From Aquabacterium sp. (lineage in GTDB: Bacteria > Pseudomonadota > Gammaproteobacteria > Burkholderiales > Burkholderiaceae_C), in NCBI RefSeq assembly GCF_016195855.1, contig NZ_JACPYU010000002.1:1-64000 (forward strand): a DNA stretch of 64,000 nt. Reading direction: 5' to 3'. The notes below the pieces were generated by a model that was given only the letters and a program-made list of their open reading frames with translations, was not told the DNA's origin and made no database searches. Both the position numbers and the translations under genes were made by a program. This document shows positions 36,919-45,096 of the stretch, piece by piece; the stretch's first letter is position 1; the number at the start of each line of letters is the position of its first letter.

Positions 36919-38135
36919 CTTGATGCCCCCTCGTCCTGCCCCACCGTCCGGCACTGGATGGTGTGGCGGCCCGCCGCCTTGGCTTCGTACAAGGCGGCAT
37001 CGGCCTCGTCGGTCAGGCTCTGCGCGCTCGTGGCCCCCAGGGGTACGCACACTGACACGCCGATGCTCACCGTGACAAACGGTGCGGTCAACGACGCCTC
37101 GTGCGGCAGCTTCAGGGCATCGACCTTGGCGATCAGCCTGGCCGCCAGTTCGCACGCCCCGTCTTCGGTCGTGCCCGGCAGCAAGATGACGAACTCCTCG
37201 CCGCCATAGCGCGCCGCCACGTCCCCCGGCCGGCGCACCACCCCGCCGATGGCGCCGGCGATCTCGGTCAGGCAGTGGTCGCCCGCCGGGTGGCCATAAC
37301 GGTCGTTGTAGCGCTTGAAGTGGTCCACATCGATCATCAGCAGGGCCAGGCTGGCGCGGTTACGCCGTGCGCGGTCCCACTCGCTGCTCAAGGCCTCGTC
37401 GAACACCCGCCGATTGGGCAGGCCGGTGAGCGCATCCCTGCGGGCCAGCTCGGCCAGCTCCACATTGAGCCGCTGCACCTCCTGGCGCTCATGGCTCAAC
37501 TGCATGGACTGCAGGAACATCATGCGGTCCTTGTCTTCGCGCATGGCCACCACCGACATCACCACGGTGGTCGTCAACAGGTAGTGCCCGAAGAACAGCA
37601 AGCCATAGTGAAGGTTCGCCAGCCAGGGCACGGCCAGAAAGGGCAGCCCGCCCAGCACACAGCCCTTGACGCACGCCCGGATGGGCAACTGCAGCGACAG
37701 CGTGCCAATCAGCACCACCAGCAAGGTGATGTAGACCTGATTGATGGCCAGCAAGGTACTGGCCAGGTTGAAGCCGGCCACCACCTTGATGGCGATGATC
37801 AGGCCCAGCACCCAGGGGATCCATGTTTCGTATGACAGGCGCTGGGCAGGTTGGTGCGCCACCAGCAGCCCCAGCAGGATCGCCACCACCACCACACCCT
37901 CTGTCGAAAACAGCAAGGTCAGGTCCGGGCCGTGCAGCTCGGCCGTGTAGAAGACCAGCGTGAAGGCCTGAAAGGCGATGAAGCTGACGGGCAGCAGCGG
38001 CCCCCACAGCTTCACCAGGCGGTTGAACTCCTCCAGGCGCTGCGCACGGTAAGCCCGCTGCAGCTCCAGCGGGATCGGATCCAGCCAGCGCCGCTGCTTC
38101 AGCAACTGATCAAAGTCATTGCGCGGATCGCCCAT
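36915..38135 (-). CDS. Membrane-bound diguanylate cyclase
   Basis: The 406-residue protein has an N-terminal six-helix membrane domain (about 45-205), a short coiled coil ('MQLSHERQEVQRLNVELAEL') and a GGDEF domain. The active-site motif 'RYGGEEFVILLPG' is intact, and the inhibitory c-di-GMP site Arg-Pro-Gly-Asp lies five residues before it, so it should be an active, product-inhibited cyclase. The start ATG at 38135 was chosen because a GAGGAG Shine-Dalgarno lies 8 bases upstream; an in-frame GTG at 38144 overlaps that element. It is convergent with the ParA gene (4-base overlap) and downstream of the pot/porin operon on the same strand. Confidence 0.92.
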   Translation of the reverse strand: MGDPRNDFDQLLKQRRWLDPIPLELQRAYRAQRLEEFNRLVKLWGPLLPVSFIAFQAFTLVFYTAELHGPDLTLLFSTEGVVVVAILLGLLVAHQPAQRLSYETWIPWVLGLIIAIKVVAGFNLASTLLAINQVYITLLVVLIGTLSLQLPIRACVKGCVLGGLPFLAVPWLANLHYGLLFFGHYLLTTTVVMSVVAMREDKDRMMFLQSMQLSHERQEVQRLNVELAELARRDALTGLPNRRVFDEALSSEWDRARRNRASLALLMIDVDHFKRYNDRYGHPAGDHCLTEIAGAIGGVVRRPGDVAARYGGEEFVILLPGTTEDGACELAARLIAKVDALKLPHEASLTAPFVTVSIGVSVCVPLGATSAQSLTDEADAALYEAKAAGRHTIQCRTVGQDEGASS

Positions 38136-38200
38136 GCAGCACACTCCTCACGCCGTCACGCGCCACCATGGGCATGGACAGCCCCGTGTTCGCGCATTGA

Positions 38201-39643
38201 TCAGAAACTCACCACCACAGCGGTGCTCAGTAACTGGTTGCTCTTCGTGGCCTCGCGCGACTTGGTATCCAGGAAGACAGGGCCCGTGGCCCAGTCGTAG
38301 CGGTATTCCAGCTTGAAGACCGTGCTCAGGTTGAAGGCGTAGTTCATGCCAATGGTGAGTGCGGCGCGGTTGACACCCTTTTGCTCATCGATGAAGGTGT
38401 TCGGCCTGTCAAAGATGTCATAGCCATCCACTGCGGGTCCGATCCCGTTGACGCCATCGGCTTGCGAATAGGTCAGCAGACCACCACCGTTCTTGCGGTT
38501 AAAGATGTAGTCGAAGCGAGCAACACCCTCGAAGCGCGGCTCGAACTTGTAGGCCACCAAGCCAGAGAGACCCGACCACAACGCGCTGCGCAACTCGCCT
38601 TGGGCTCCAGCAATGATGGATGCCTTTTCCTGACGCCCCCAACTCAGCTGTCCCTGCACGGTCCAGTCGCCACGGATGAAGTAGGCGTCGAACTCGAACA
38701 GATCCACGCGCGAGTCACGCTGAGGAACCACGTCCCCCATGACGTCCACCACGTTTTCTGATCCATTGTGCGCCTTCCCATGCACCCCCGCAAACCCAAA
38801 CCCCTGGAACTCGCCTTTGGCATAGTCCACGCGGTAAGCCAGCACCGGTGTCTTCTCGTTGGCGTTGCGCTTGCTGGCGTTCATGTTGGCCACCACGCCC
38901 TTGACGATCCACTTGTCGCGCGTGATCTCCATGCCGGCGCCGGTGTAGGCCGTGGGCAAGGTCAGGTCGAACAGCAGGTTGTGCGTGATCAGCTTGTTGA
39001 GCGTGGGCTGCAGGTACTCGTAGCCTGACCAGTCCGGGATGTGGCCGGCAATGAAGCGCGTCTGCAGGTCGGTCAGCGGGATGGACACCGAGGCCTCGTG
39101 CAGGATGGAGGCGCTGCCTTCGGACACCGCCTGCGTGCTGCGCTGTGGCGACAAGGTCAGGCGCCAGCGCGAGCCGCCGTCGGTTTCCTTGACAAAGTCG
39201 ATGGCGGCCGAGCCGATGTAGGAGTTGTCATAGGTATAGCCACCATCGCCCACCGCGTTCAAGAACTGGAAGCCCGCCCGGTGCTGGCGCTGGTTGAAGA
39301 CAAAGGTCGGGTCCATGTAGCCGCTGACCTTCAGGCCCTTGAAGCCCAGCATGTCGCGCGAGTCTTCCAGCGCCTCGGTCTTGACGGCGATGCGGTTGAA
39401 GTCCTGCTGCTGCTCCGGGGTCATGCCGGGGGTGGGGGCATCGGCTTCCTTGCTGGCCTCTTTGCTGGCTTGTTTGCTCGCCTGCGCTTCCAGCTTCTTT
39501 TCCAGCTCGCCCACACGGGCCTTCAGGGCGCGCAGCTCGTTGAGCAGGTCTTGGGTCGTGTCAGCCTGCGCGGGGGCGGCGGCGCACGCCAGGCAGGCGG
39601 CCAGTGCCACGGGCATCAGGGACCAGGTCAGTTTGTGCTTCAT
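38201..39643 (-). CDS. Porin-like outer membrane beta-barrel protein (DUF3138-like), last gene of the pot operon
   Basis: The 480-residue protein has a signal peptide ('MKHKLTWSLMPVALAACLACAAAPAQA'-type, cut after about residue 27). A short coiled coil follows ('DLLNELRALKARVGELEKKLEAQ', with repeated 'ASKQASKEASKEA'), a hallmark of trimeric porins. The rest is alternating beta strands and it ends in a terminal Phe ('LLSTAVVVSF'), the outer-membrane insertion signal. It resembles the DUF3138 family of Burkholderiales. It lies 58 bases after potI with its own Shine-Dalgarno, so it is probably the distal gene of potFGHI. That suggests it lets polyamines cross the outer membrane (inference). No catalytic motif was seen. 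Confidence 0.82.
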   Translation of the reverse strand: MKHKLTWSLMPVALAACLACAAAPAQADTTQDLLNELRALKARVGELEKKLEAQASKQASKEASKEADAPTPGMTPEQQQDFNRIAVKTEALEDSRDMLGFKGLKVSGYMDPTFVFNQRQHRAGFQFLNAVGDGGYTYDNSYIGSAAIDFVKETDGGSRWRLTLSPQRSTQAVSEGSASILHEASVSIPLTDLQTRFIAGHIPDWSGYEYLQPTLNKLITHNLLFDLTLPTAYTGAGMEITRDKWIVKGVVANMNASKRNANEKTPVLAYRVDYAKGEFQGFGFAGVHGKAHNGSENVVDVMGDVVPQRDSRVDLFEFDAYFIRGDWTVQGQLSWGRQEKASIIAGAQGELRSALWSGLSGLVAYKFEPRFEGVARFDYIFNRKNGGGLLTYSQADGVNGIGPAVDGYDIFDRPNTFIDEQKGVNRAALTIGMNYAFNLSTVFKLEYRYDWATGPVFLDTKSREATKSNQLLSTAVVVSF

Positions 39644-39701
39644 CTTGCTGTGCTCCTTGTTTCATTCACGATTGCGAAGGCCTGGACGAGGCCTGTGGAC
39701 T

Positions 39702-40562
39702 TCAGGCCCTTGTTGCCTGCGCGATTTCCTGCGCGCGCCGCCGCTCGGCACGGGCCAGCGCATAGCTGCCCCCCACCACGGCCAGCGACACCACGGCGAT
39801 CACCACGGTGGCCACCGCATTGATGCTGGGGTCCAGCCCCAGGCGCGCCCGCGAGAAGATCACCAGTGGCAGGGTGGACGAGCCCGGCCCCGACAGGAAG
39901 GCCGCCAGCACCACGTCGTCCAGCGACAGGGTGAAGGTCAGCAGCCACGCCGAAGCCAGGGACTGCGCGATCATCGGCAGGGTGATCAGGAAGAAGACCT
40001 GCAGGGGCCGTGCGCCCAGGTCCTGCGCGGCTTCTTCCAGTTGCGGATTGAGGTCTTGCAGACGGGCCTGGATCACCACCGTGGCATAGGCCATGCCCAC
40101 CAGCAGGTGCCCCAGCCAGATCGTGAGCATGCCGCGCTCGGGGTAGCCCAGTGCACGCTGGATGGACACCAGCATCAGCAGCAAGGACAGCCCGATGATG
40201 ACCTCGGGCATCACCAGCGGTGCGTTGATCATGCCCACCATGAGCGTGCGGCCACCAAAGCGCTTGAACTTGGCCAGCCCCCAGGCCGCCAGCATGCCCA
40301 GCACCACGGCAGCCGAGGCCGTGCAGAACGCGATCTTGAGCGACAGCCACAGGCCACCGAGGATCTCGGTGTCTTCAGCCAGCTTGGCAAACCACTGCAA
40401 GGTGAAGCCGCCCCACACCGTGGGCAGGGGCGAGTTGTTGAACGAGTACACCACCAGCGCCACGATGGGTAGGTACAGGAAGACGAAGCCGGCCGTCAGC
40501 CAGGCCCGCGCGATCCATTGCCCGCGCCGCTGGTAAGCCGGGATGGCCAGGGGCTTGCTCAT
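39702..40562 (-). CDS. potI: Putrescine ABC transporter permease PotI
   Basis: The 286-residue inner-membrane permease has six predicted helices and the EAA coupling loop 'EAAQDLGARPLQVFFLITLP', which contacts the ATPase PotG. The N-terminus 'MSKPLAIPAYQRRGQWIARAWLTAGFVFLYLPIVALVVYSFNNS' is PotI/PotC-like ('Y-F--S' pattern). The ATG at 40562 overlaps the potH stop (ATGA), so translation is coupled; a longer frame upstream is antiparallel to potH coding and was not used. It works with PotF, PotG and PotH to import putrescine. Confidence 0.95.
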   Translation of the reverse strand: MSKPLAIPAYQRRGQWIARAWLTAGFVFLYLPIVALVVYSFNNSPLPTVWGGFTLQWFAKLAEDTEILGGLWLSLKIAFCTASAAVVLGMLAAWGLAKFKRFGGRTLMVGMINAPLVMPEVIIGLSLLLMLVSIQRALGYPERGMLTIWLGHLLVGMAYATVVIQARLQDLNPQLEEAAQDLGARPLQVFFLITLPMIAQSLASAWLLTFTLSLDDVVLAAFLSGPGSSTLPLVIFSRARLGLDPSINAVATVVIAVVSLAVVGGSYALARAERRRAQEIAQATRA

Positions 40563-41482
40563 CGGTGAGCCTCCTGGTCGGCCTGCGCCTTGTTGAACAG
40601 CGCCAGCGGCACCAGGATCAGCAGGATCATCACCACCGCCACGCTGGACGCCATGGGCCAGTCGTTGTTGGCAAAGAACTCGTCCCACAGCACGCGCCCG
40701 ATCATCAGCGTCTGCGGGCCACCCAGCAGCTCGGGGATCACGAACTCACCCACGCAGGGTATGAACACGAGCATGGAGCCTGCCACGATGCCCGCGCGGG
40801 ACAGCGGCACGGTCACCTTCCAGAAAGTCACCCAGGGCGTGGCACCCAGGTCGGAGGCGGCCTCCAGCAGGCGCATGTCCATCTTGGACAGGTTGGCGTA
40901 CAGCGGCAGGATCATGAAGGGCAGGTAGGTGTAGACCATGCCCAGCACCAGCGAGAAAGGCGTGTTCATGTACTGCCCCGGCCCGGGGATCAGGTTCGTG
41001 GCGATCAACAACTGGTCAATGTGCAAGGCGTCCAGCACCGTCGCCACCCAGCCGCCTTCGGTCAGCAGGCCCTTCCATGCGTACACCCGCAGCAGGAAGG
41101 AGGTCCAGAAGGGCAGCATCACCATCATCAACAAGGCGGGCTGCACGGCCTTGGCAGCACGCGCCATGAAATAGGCGAAGGGGTAACCCACCATCAGGCA
41201 CAGTGCGGTCGTGATGCCGGCGTACTTCAGGCTGGCCAGGTAGGTCTTGAAATACAGGTCGTCCTGCGTGATGAACAGGTAGTTGCTCAGCTTGACGCGC
41301 ACCTGCAAGACGCCGTCCACCCAGGTGATCAGGTCCTTGAAGGCCACCGTCTCCATCTCGGAGATGCTGATCTTGAGCACGATCAGGAAGGGCAGCATGA
41401 AGAACAGCAGCAGCCACAGATAGGGCACGCCGATCACACTGCGGCCGGCCCAGGTCAGCTTTGGCTTGGCGATGCTGCTCAT
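40559..41482 (-). CDS. potH: Putrescine ABC transporter permease PotH
   Basis: The 307-residue permease has about six helices and the EAA loop 'EAASDLGATPWVTFWKVTVPL'. The opening 'RSVIGVPYLWLLLFFMLPFLIVLKISISE' is characteristic of PotH/PotB. 'NTPFSLVLGMVYTYLPFMILPLYANL' and 'GEFVIPELLGGPQTLMIGRVLWDEFF' are further family signatures. It starts 12 bases after potG and overlaps potI by 4 bases. It forms the membrane channel together with PotI. Confidence 0.95.
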   Translation of the reverse strand: MSSIAKPKLTWAGRSVIGVPYLWLLLFFMLPFLIVLKISISEMETVAFKDLITWVDGVLQVRVKLSNYLFITQDDLYFKTYLASLKYAGITTALCLMVGYPFAYFMARAAKAVQPALLMMVMLPFWTSFLLRVYAWKGLLTEGGWVATVLDALHIDQLLIATNLIPGPGQYMNTPFSLVLGMVYTYLPFMILPLYANLSKMDMRLLEAASDLGATPWVTFWKVTVPLSRAGIVAGSMLVFIPCVGEFVIPELLGGPQTLMIGRVLWDEFFANNDWPMASSVAVVMILLILVPLALFNKAQADQEAHR

Positions 41483-41494
41483 GCCCGGCCCACC

Positions 41495-42631
41495 TTATTG
41501 AGTCAGCACCACATGGGCACTGGGCAGCCACCAGGCATAGGCTTCGTCGTCCCAGCTCAGGGTGTCATCCGGGTGGCGCTCGGTGTTGCTCTGCGTGACC
41601 TTGAGGATGGCCCCACTGGGCATCTGCAGGTGGTAGAGCGTGTCGCTGCCGAAATAGACCATGTCCTTCACGCGCCCCTTGACCTGGTTGTAGGGCGCGG
41701 GGGCCATGCCCTCTTCCTGCACAGGGGGCTTGCGCGAGATGCGGATCTTTTCGGTGCGCAGCGCCACCGTCACCGGCATGCCGGTGTGGCCGGTGATGCC
41801 GTGGCCCACGTAGTGCCGCACATCCGGGCAGGTGATCTCGACGTGCGCGGCCTCGTCCACCTCCAGCGTGCCGTCCATCAGGTTGACGTTGCCGATGAAG
41901 TCCGCCACGAAGCGGGTGGCCGGGGTTTCGTAGATCTCGCGTGGCGAGCCCACTTGCAGGATGCGGCCTTCGCTCATGACGCCGATGCGGCTGGCCATGG
42001 CCATGGCCTCCTCCTGGTCGTGCGTCACCATCACGCAGGTCACGCCCACGGTCTCGATGATGTTGACCAGCTCGATCTGGGTCTCTTCGCGCAGCTTCTT
42101 GTCCAGCGCACCCAGGGGCTCGTCCAGCAACAAGAGCTTGGGCTGCTTGGCCAGGCTGCGTGCCAGGGCCACGCGTTGCTGCTGCCCGCCTGAGAGCTGA
42201 TGCGGTTTGCGGTGCGCGAACTTGCCCAGCTGAACCAGCTTGAGCATGGCCTCCACGCGCTCGCTGATCTGGGCTTTGGGCAGGCCCTCGCGCCGCAGCC
42301 CGAAGGCGATGTTGTCCCACACGCTCAGGTGCGGAAACAGCGCGTAGGACTGGAACATCATGTTGATGGGCCGCTGATAAGGCGCCAGCTGCGCCTGGTC
42401 CTGCCCGCCCAGCAGGATGCGGCCCGAGGTGGGCAGATCAAAGCCCCCCAGCATGCGCAGCAGCGAGGTCTTGCCGCAGCCGGAAGGCCCCAGCAAGGCG
42501 AAGATCTCACCCTTGACGATGTCCAGCGACACCCCATCGACAGCGCGGAACACGCTGCCGTCTTGCGCACCGAAATCCTTGATCAGCTTGTCGATGCGCA
42601 GGAAGGCCTCAGCCGGATCACCAACGCTCAT
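41495..42631 (-). CDS. potG: Putrescine ABC transporter ATP-binding protein PotG
   Basis: The 378-residue cytoplasmic ATPase has Walker A 'LLGPSGCGKTSLLRM', Q-loop in 'MMFQSYALFPHLSV', signature 'LSGGQQQRVALARSL', Walker B 'LLLLDEPLGALDKKLR' and H-loop 'CVMVTHDQEEAM'. The C-terminal regulatory TOBE domain (about 290-378) is typical of polyamine/opine importers. Downstream of potF by 21 bases and upstream of potH by 12 bases in the same leftward operon. The order potF-G-H-I matches the E. coli putrescine importer rather than potABCD. Confidence 0.95.
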   Translation of the reverse strand: MSVGDPAEAFLRIDKLIKDFGAQDGSVFRAVDGVSLDIVKGEIFALLGPSGCGKTSLLRMLGGFDLPTSGRILLGGQDQAQLAPYQRPINMMFQSYALFPHLSVWDNIAFGLRREGLPKAQISERVEAMLKLVQLGKFAHRKPHQLSGGQQQRVALARSLAKQPKLLLLDEPLGALDKKLREETQIELVNIIETVGVTCVMVTHDQEEAMAMASRIGVMSEGRILQVGSPREIYETPATRFVADFIGNVNLMDGTLEVDEAAHVEITCPDVRHYVGHGITGHTGMPVTVALRTEKIRISRKPPVQEEGMAPAPYNQVKGRVKDMVYFGSDTLYHLQMPSGAILKVTQSNTERHPDDTLSWDDEAYAWWLPSAHVVLTQ

Positions 42632-42652
42632 GCCGGGCCCCTTTGGTGTGGC

Positions 42653-43777
42653 TTACAGGCCGGTCTTGAACGAGGTGTAGATGCGCGTCATCTGGCGACG
42701 GATGTCGTTGTTGAGCGCTTCGGGTTGGGCCATCTTCTTCATCTCGGACTCGGGCGGGAACACGGCCGGGTCATTGGCGATCTCGGGCTTGACGAACTTG
42801 CGTGCCGCCAGATTGGGGTTGGCGTAGAACACCTTGTTGGTCAACGACGCATGCACCTCGGGGCGCATGATGTAGTTCATCCACAGGTGCGCGTTCTCGG
42901 GGTGAGGTGCATCCGCAGGGATCACCATGGTGTCCATGAAGATCACGCCGCCCGTCTTGGGTGTCAGCGTCTTGATGTTCTGGCCGGTGCGGCCTTCCAG
43001 GGCGCGGTTCTTGGCGATGTTGATGTCGCCCGAGTAACCGAAGGCGGCACAGATGGAGCCATTGGCCAGGTCATTGATGTAGCCGGTCGAGCTGAACAGC
43101 GTCACATAAGGGCGGATGGACTTGAGCAGCGGCGGCACGGCCTGGTAATCGGCGATGTTCTTGCTGTAGGCGGGGCGGCCCAGGTAGTGCAAGGCAGCGG
43201 GCACCACTTCGGTGGGGGAGTCCAGGAAGGACACGCCGCAGCTCTTGAGCCGGCTGATGTACTCGGGCTTGAAGACCAGGTCCCAGGTGTTGTCCGGCAT
43301 GGGCAGGTCACCCAGGGCGGCCTTGACCTTGTCGACGTTGATGCCCACCGTGGTGTAGCCCCACATCCAGTTGACCATGTACTGGTTGCCTGGGTCCAGG
43401 CGAGCCAGCTGAGCCAGGATGGCCGGATCGATGTTCTTCAGATTGGGCAGCTTGGCCTTGTCGACCTTCTGCAGCAAGCCGCCATCGGCCTGCATCTTGG
43501 CCCAGTAGGACGAGGGCACGACGATGTCATAACCCGTCTTGCCGGCCACCAGCTTGGCGTGCACGATCTCGTTGGAGTCGAACACGTCATAACGCACCTT
43601 GATGCCGTACTCCTTCTCGAAGTTGGCCACTGTGTCCGGCGCAATGTAGTTGGACCAGTTGTAGACGTTGAGCACCTTCTCTTCTTCGGCATGGGCCGTG
43701 CCCATAGCCGTCAGCGCCAGCAACGTGGCGGCGCACAGCGGGTTCAAAAAGGTCTTCACAGTCGTCCTTGCGGTCAT
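42653..43777 (-). CDS. potF: Putrescine-binding periplasmic protein PotF
   Basis: The 374-residue periplasmic binding protein has a signal peptide ending 'LTAMGTAHA'. The mature protein begins 'EEEKVLNVYNWSNYIAPDTVANFEKEYGIKVRYDVFDSNE' in the PotF/PotD style; Trp and Ser of 'YNWSNY' and the later 'YDIVVPSSYW', 'MWGYTTVG' and 'GYSGDINIAK' line the ligand cleft. The start at 43777 has an AAGGAG Shine-Dalgarno and gives a normal signal peptide; an upstream in-frame ATG at 43834 adds 19 non-signal residues. A sigma-54-like promoter sits about 100 bases upstream. It delivers putrescine (or related polyamines) to PotHI. Confidence 0.94.
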   Translation of the reverse strand: MTARTTVKTFLNPLCAATLLALTAMGTAHAEEEKVLNVYNWSNYIAPDTVANFEKEYGIKVRYDVFDSNEIVHAKLVAGKTGYDIVVPSSYWAKMQADGGLLQKVDKAKLPNLKNIDPAILAQLARLDPGNQYMVNWMWGYTTVGINVDKVKAALGDLPMPDNTWDLVFKPEYISRLKSCGVSFLDSPTEVVPAALHYLGRPAYSKNIADYQAVPPLLKSIRPYVTLFSSTGYINDLANGSICAAFGYSGDINIAKNRALEGRTGQNIKTLTPKTGGVIFMDTMVIPADAPHPENAHLWMNYIMRPEVHASLTNKVFYANPNLAARKFVKPEIANDPAVFPPESEMKKMAQPEALNNDIRRQMTRIYTSFKTGL

Positions 43778-43877
43778 GGTGTCCAGCTCCTTGAAGTCGT
43801 TGGTATTGTCTGCGCATCTTGCGCTCAAGTCCAAGCCGATCGCCCAAGGCGCCAGCGGTCAAACCCCTATCCACGAA

Positions 43878-43892
43878 GCAATTGTTGCGCCA
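43878..43892 (-). promoter_or_regulatory. Candidate sigma-54 promoter of potFGHI
   Basis: On the minus strand the element reads TGGCGC-N5-TTGC, one mismatch from the consensus TGGCAC-N5-TTGC, with the invariant GG and GC separated by exactly 10 bases. The predicted start site near 43866 gives a leader of about 89 bases before the potF ATG. A second, perfect site precedes the linked puuD gene. Confidence 0.6.
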
Positions 43893-44034
43893 AAAGAACG
43901 CTGCAAGCCAAGCGGCACGAAGCCCCGTTGGCGCCACGAGCCCCCCACAGGTGGGAGCCTGCACGGCCCATTGCCAACCCTAGAATCTGGGCGGCGCCAA
44001 GCGCCTCCAAATACACATATTCAGGGAACATCAA

Positions 44035-45096
44035 ATGAGAACCATCTGTCATGGGCGCCCTTGCCTGGGCGTTGCACTGGCCTTGCTGTTGAGCACAAGC
44101 GGCGGCCAGGCCCTGGCTCAACTGGGCCCGGTATCGCCCGCCAACGCGATCTCCGTCCTGCCCTCCTTCCAGGAGGGGCAACTCAACCATTGGTATGTAT
44201 CGGCGTCCAACACGCTGGCCAGCGTGGCGGGCGAATCGGCCGGCGACGATGCCGGCATGGACTCGGCGATGTTGCTGGGGCTGGCCAAGCCGATCACCAA
44301 AGTGGTGGCAGGCGAATACGACACCGCCTCGGCCTATGCGGCGGTCTCACCGACCAAATTGAGCGTGGCCGCATTCACCAGCACCGGACAGAGCTTTTCC
44401 GACGTGCACGCCATGGGCTTGGCCATGGCCGGTGTCAGCTACTTCACCATCATGGACCAGCCAGGCACCGTCAAGATGGACTTCCATCTCTCAGGCACCT
44501 TGACGTCGCGCACGGCGGGTTCGACAGCCGCCGTGATGGTGATGGCGCTGGGTTCGGGCGTCGATGAAGGCACGCTGGCTGCGCTGGATCAGGCAAGCCA
44601 GGGCGGAGAGGTGGATGTCTTGCAAGTCATGCAGACGCTGCCCCAGATCAACGATGTCCACGCGCGGGTCTTCAGCGCCCAGCACACCGATGGCATGGGC
44701 GGCACCGACACCTTCGACAAGGACTTCTCCGTGTCCGCCGAAGGCATGGCGTTCGCCTGCCCGGAGATCGGCGCAGGCCGGGCTTACTGCGGCAAGTACT
44801 TCTACGGCTTCAGCCTGGGCATCGACGCCGTCAGCACAAACAACGCGAACGCCGATTTTGCGCACACCCTGACGGTCACCGGGCTGCAAGTGCCCCAGGG
44901 GGCGACGCTCACGTTCGACGCTGGCGCAGCCGTGCCGGTCACCACCAGCGCCGTGCCGGAGCCCTCATCCGGGGCCATGAGCCTGCTCGGACTGGGCATG
45001 GTCGCTGGCTTCCTGGCCCGCCGCCGCCAGCGGCGTGGCATCAAACCCAGCCGCGGCCTTGCAGGTCAGCCAGGGTCAGGTCCAGGCAATGCCTGA
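44035..45096 (+). CDS. PEP-CTERM sorting domain protein with C-terminal extension
   Basis: The 353-residue exported protein has a signal peptide (about 1-29, 'LALLLSTSGGQALAQ') and a PEP-CTERM helix 'VPEPSSGAMSLLGLGMVAGF' followed by 'LARRRQRR'. Unlike usual members, about 19 more residues follow the Arg cluster ('GIKPSRGLAGQPGSGPGNA'). This tail is encoded in a stretch that overlaps the convergent aminotransferase gene by 56 bases. The mature region has a Cys pair ('FACPEIGAGRAYCGKYF') and no enzyme motif. A possible -10 TAGAAT lies at 43981. The exosortase is not in the window. A role at the cell surface or in the matrix is the default inference. Confidence 0.85.
   Translation: MRTICHGRPCLGVALALLLSTSGGQALAQLGPVSPANAISVLPSFQEGQLNHWYVSASNTLASVAGESAGDDAGMDSAMLLGLAKPITKVVAGEYDTASAYAAVSPTKLSVAAFTSTGQSFSDVHAMGLAMAGVSYFTIMDQPGTVKMDFHLSGTLTSRTAGSTAAVMVMALGSGVDEGTLAALDQASQGGEVDVLQVMQTLPQINDVHARVFSAQHTDGMGGTDTFDKDFSVSAEGMAFACPEIGAGRAYCGKYFYGFSLGIDAVSTNNANADFAHTLTVTGLQVPQGATLTFDAGAAVPVTTSAVPEPSSGAMSLLGLGMVAGFLARRRQRRGIKPSRGLAGQPGSGPGNA

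Noticed and set aside
43960..43990. Possible sigma-54 promoter (TGCACG...TTGC) before the PEP-CTERM gene at 44035
   Set aside because: The conserved GG is missing and the spacing to TTGC is one base too long.
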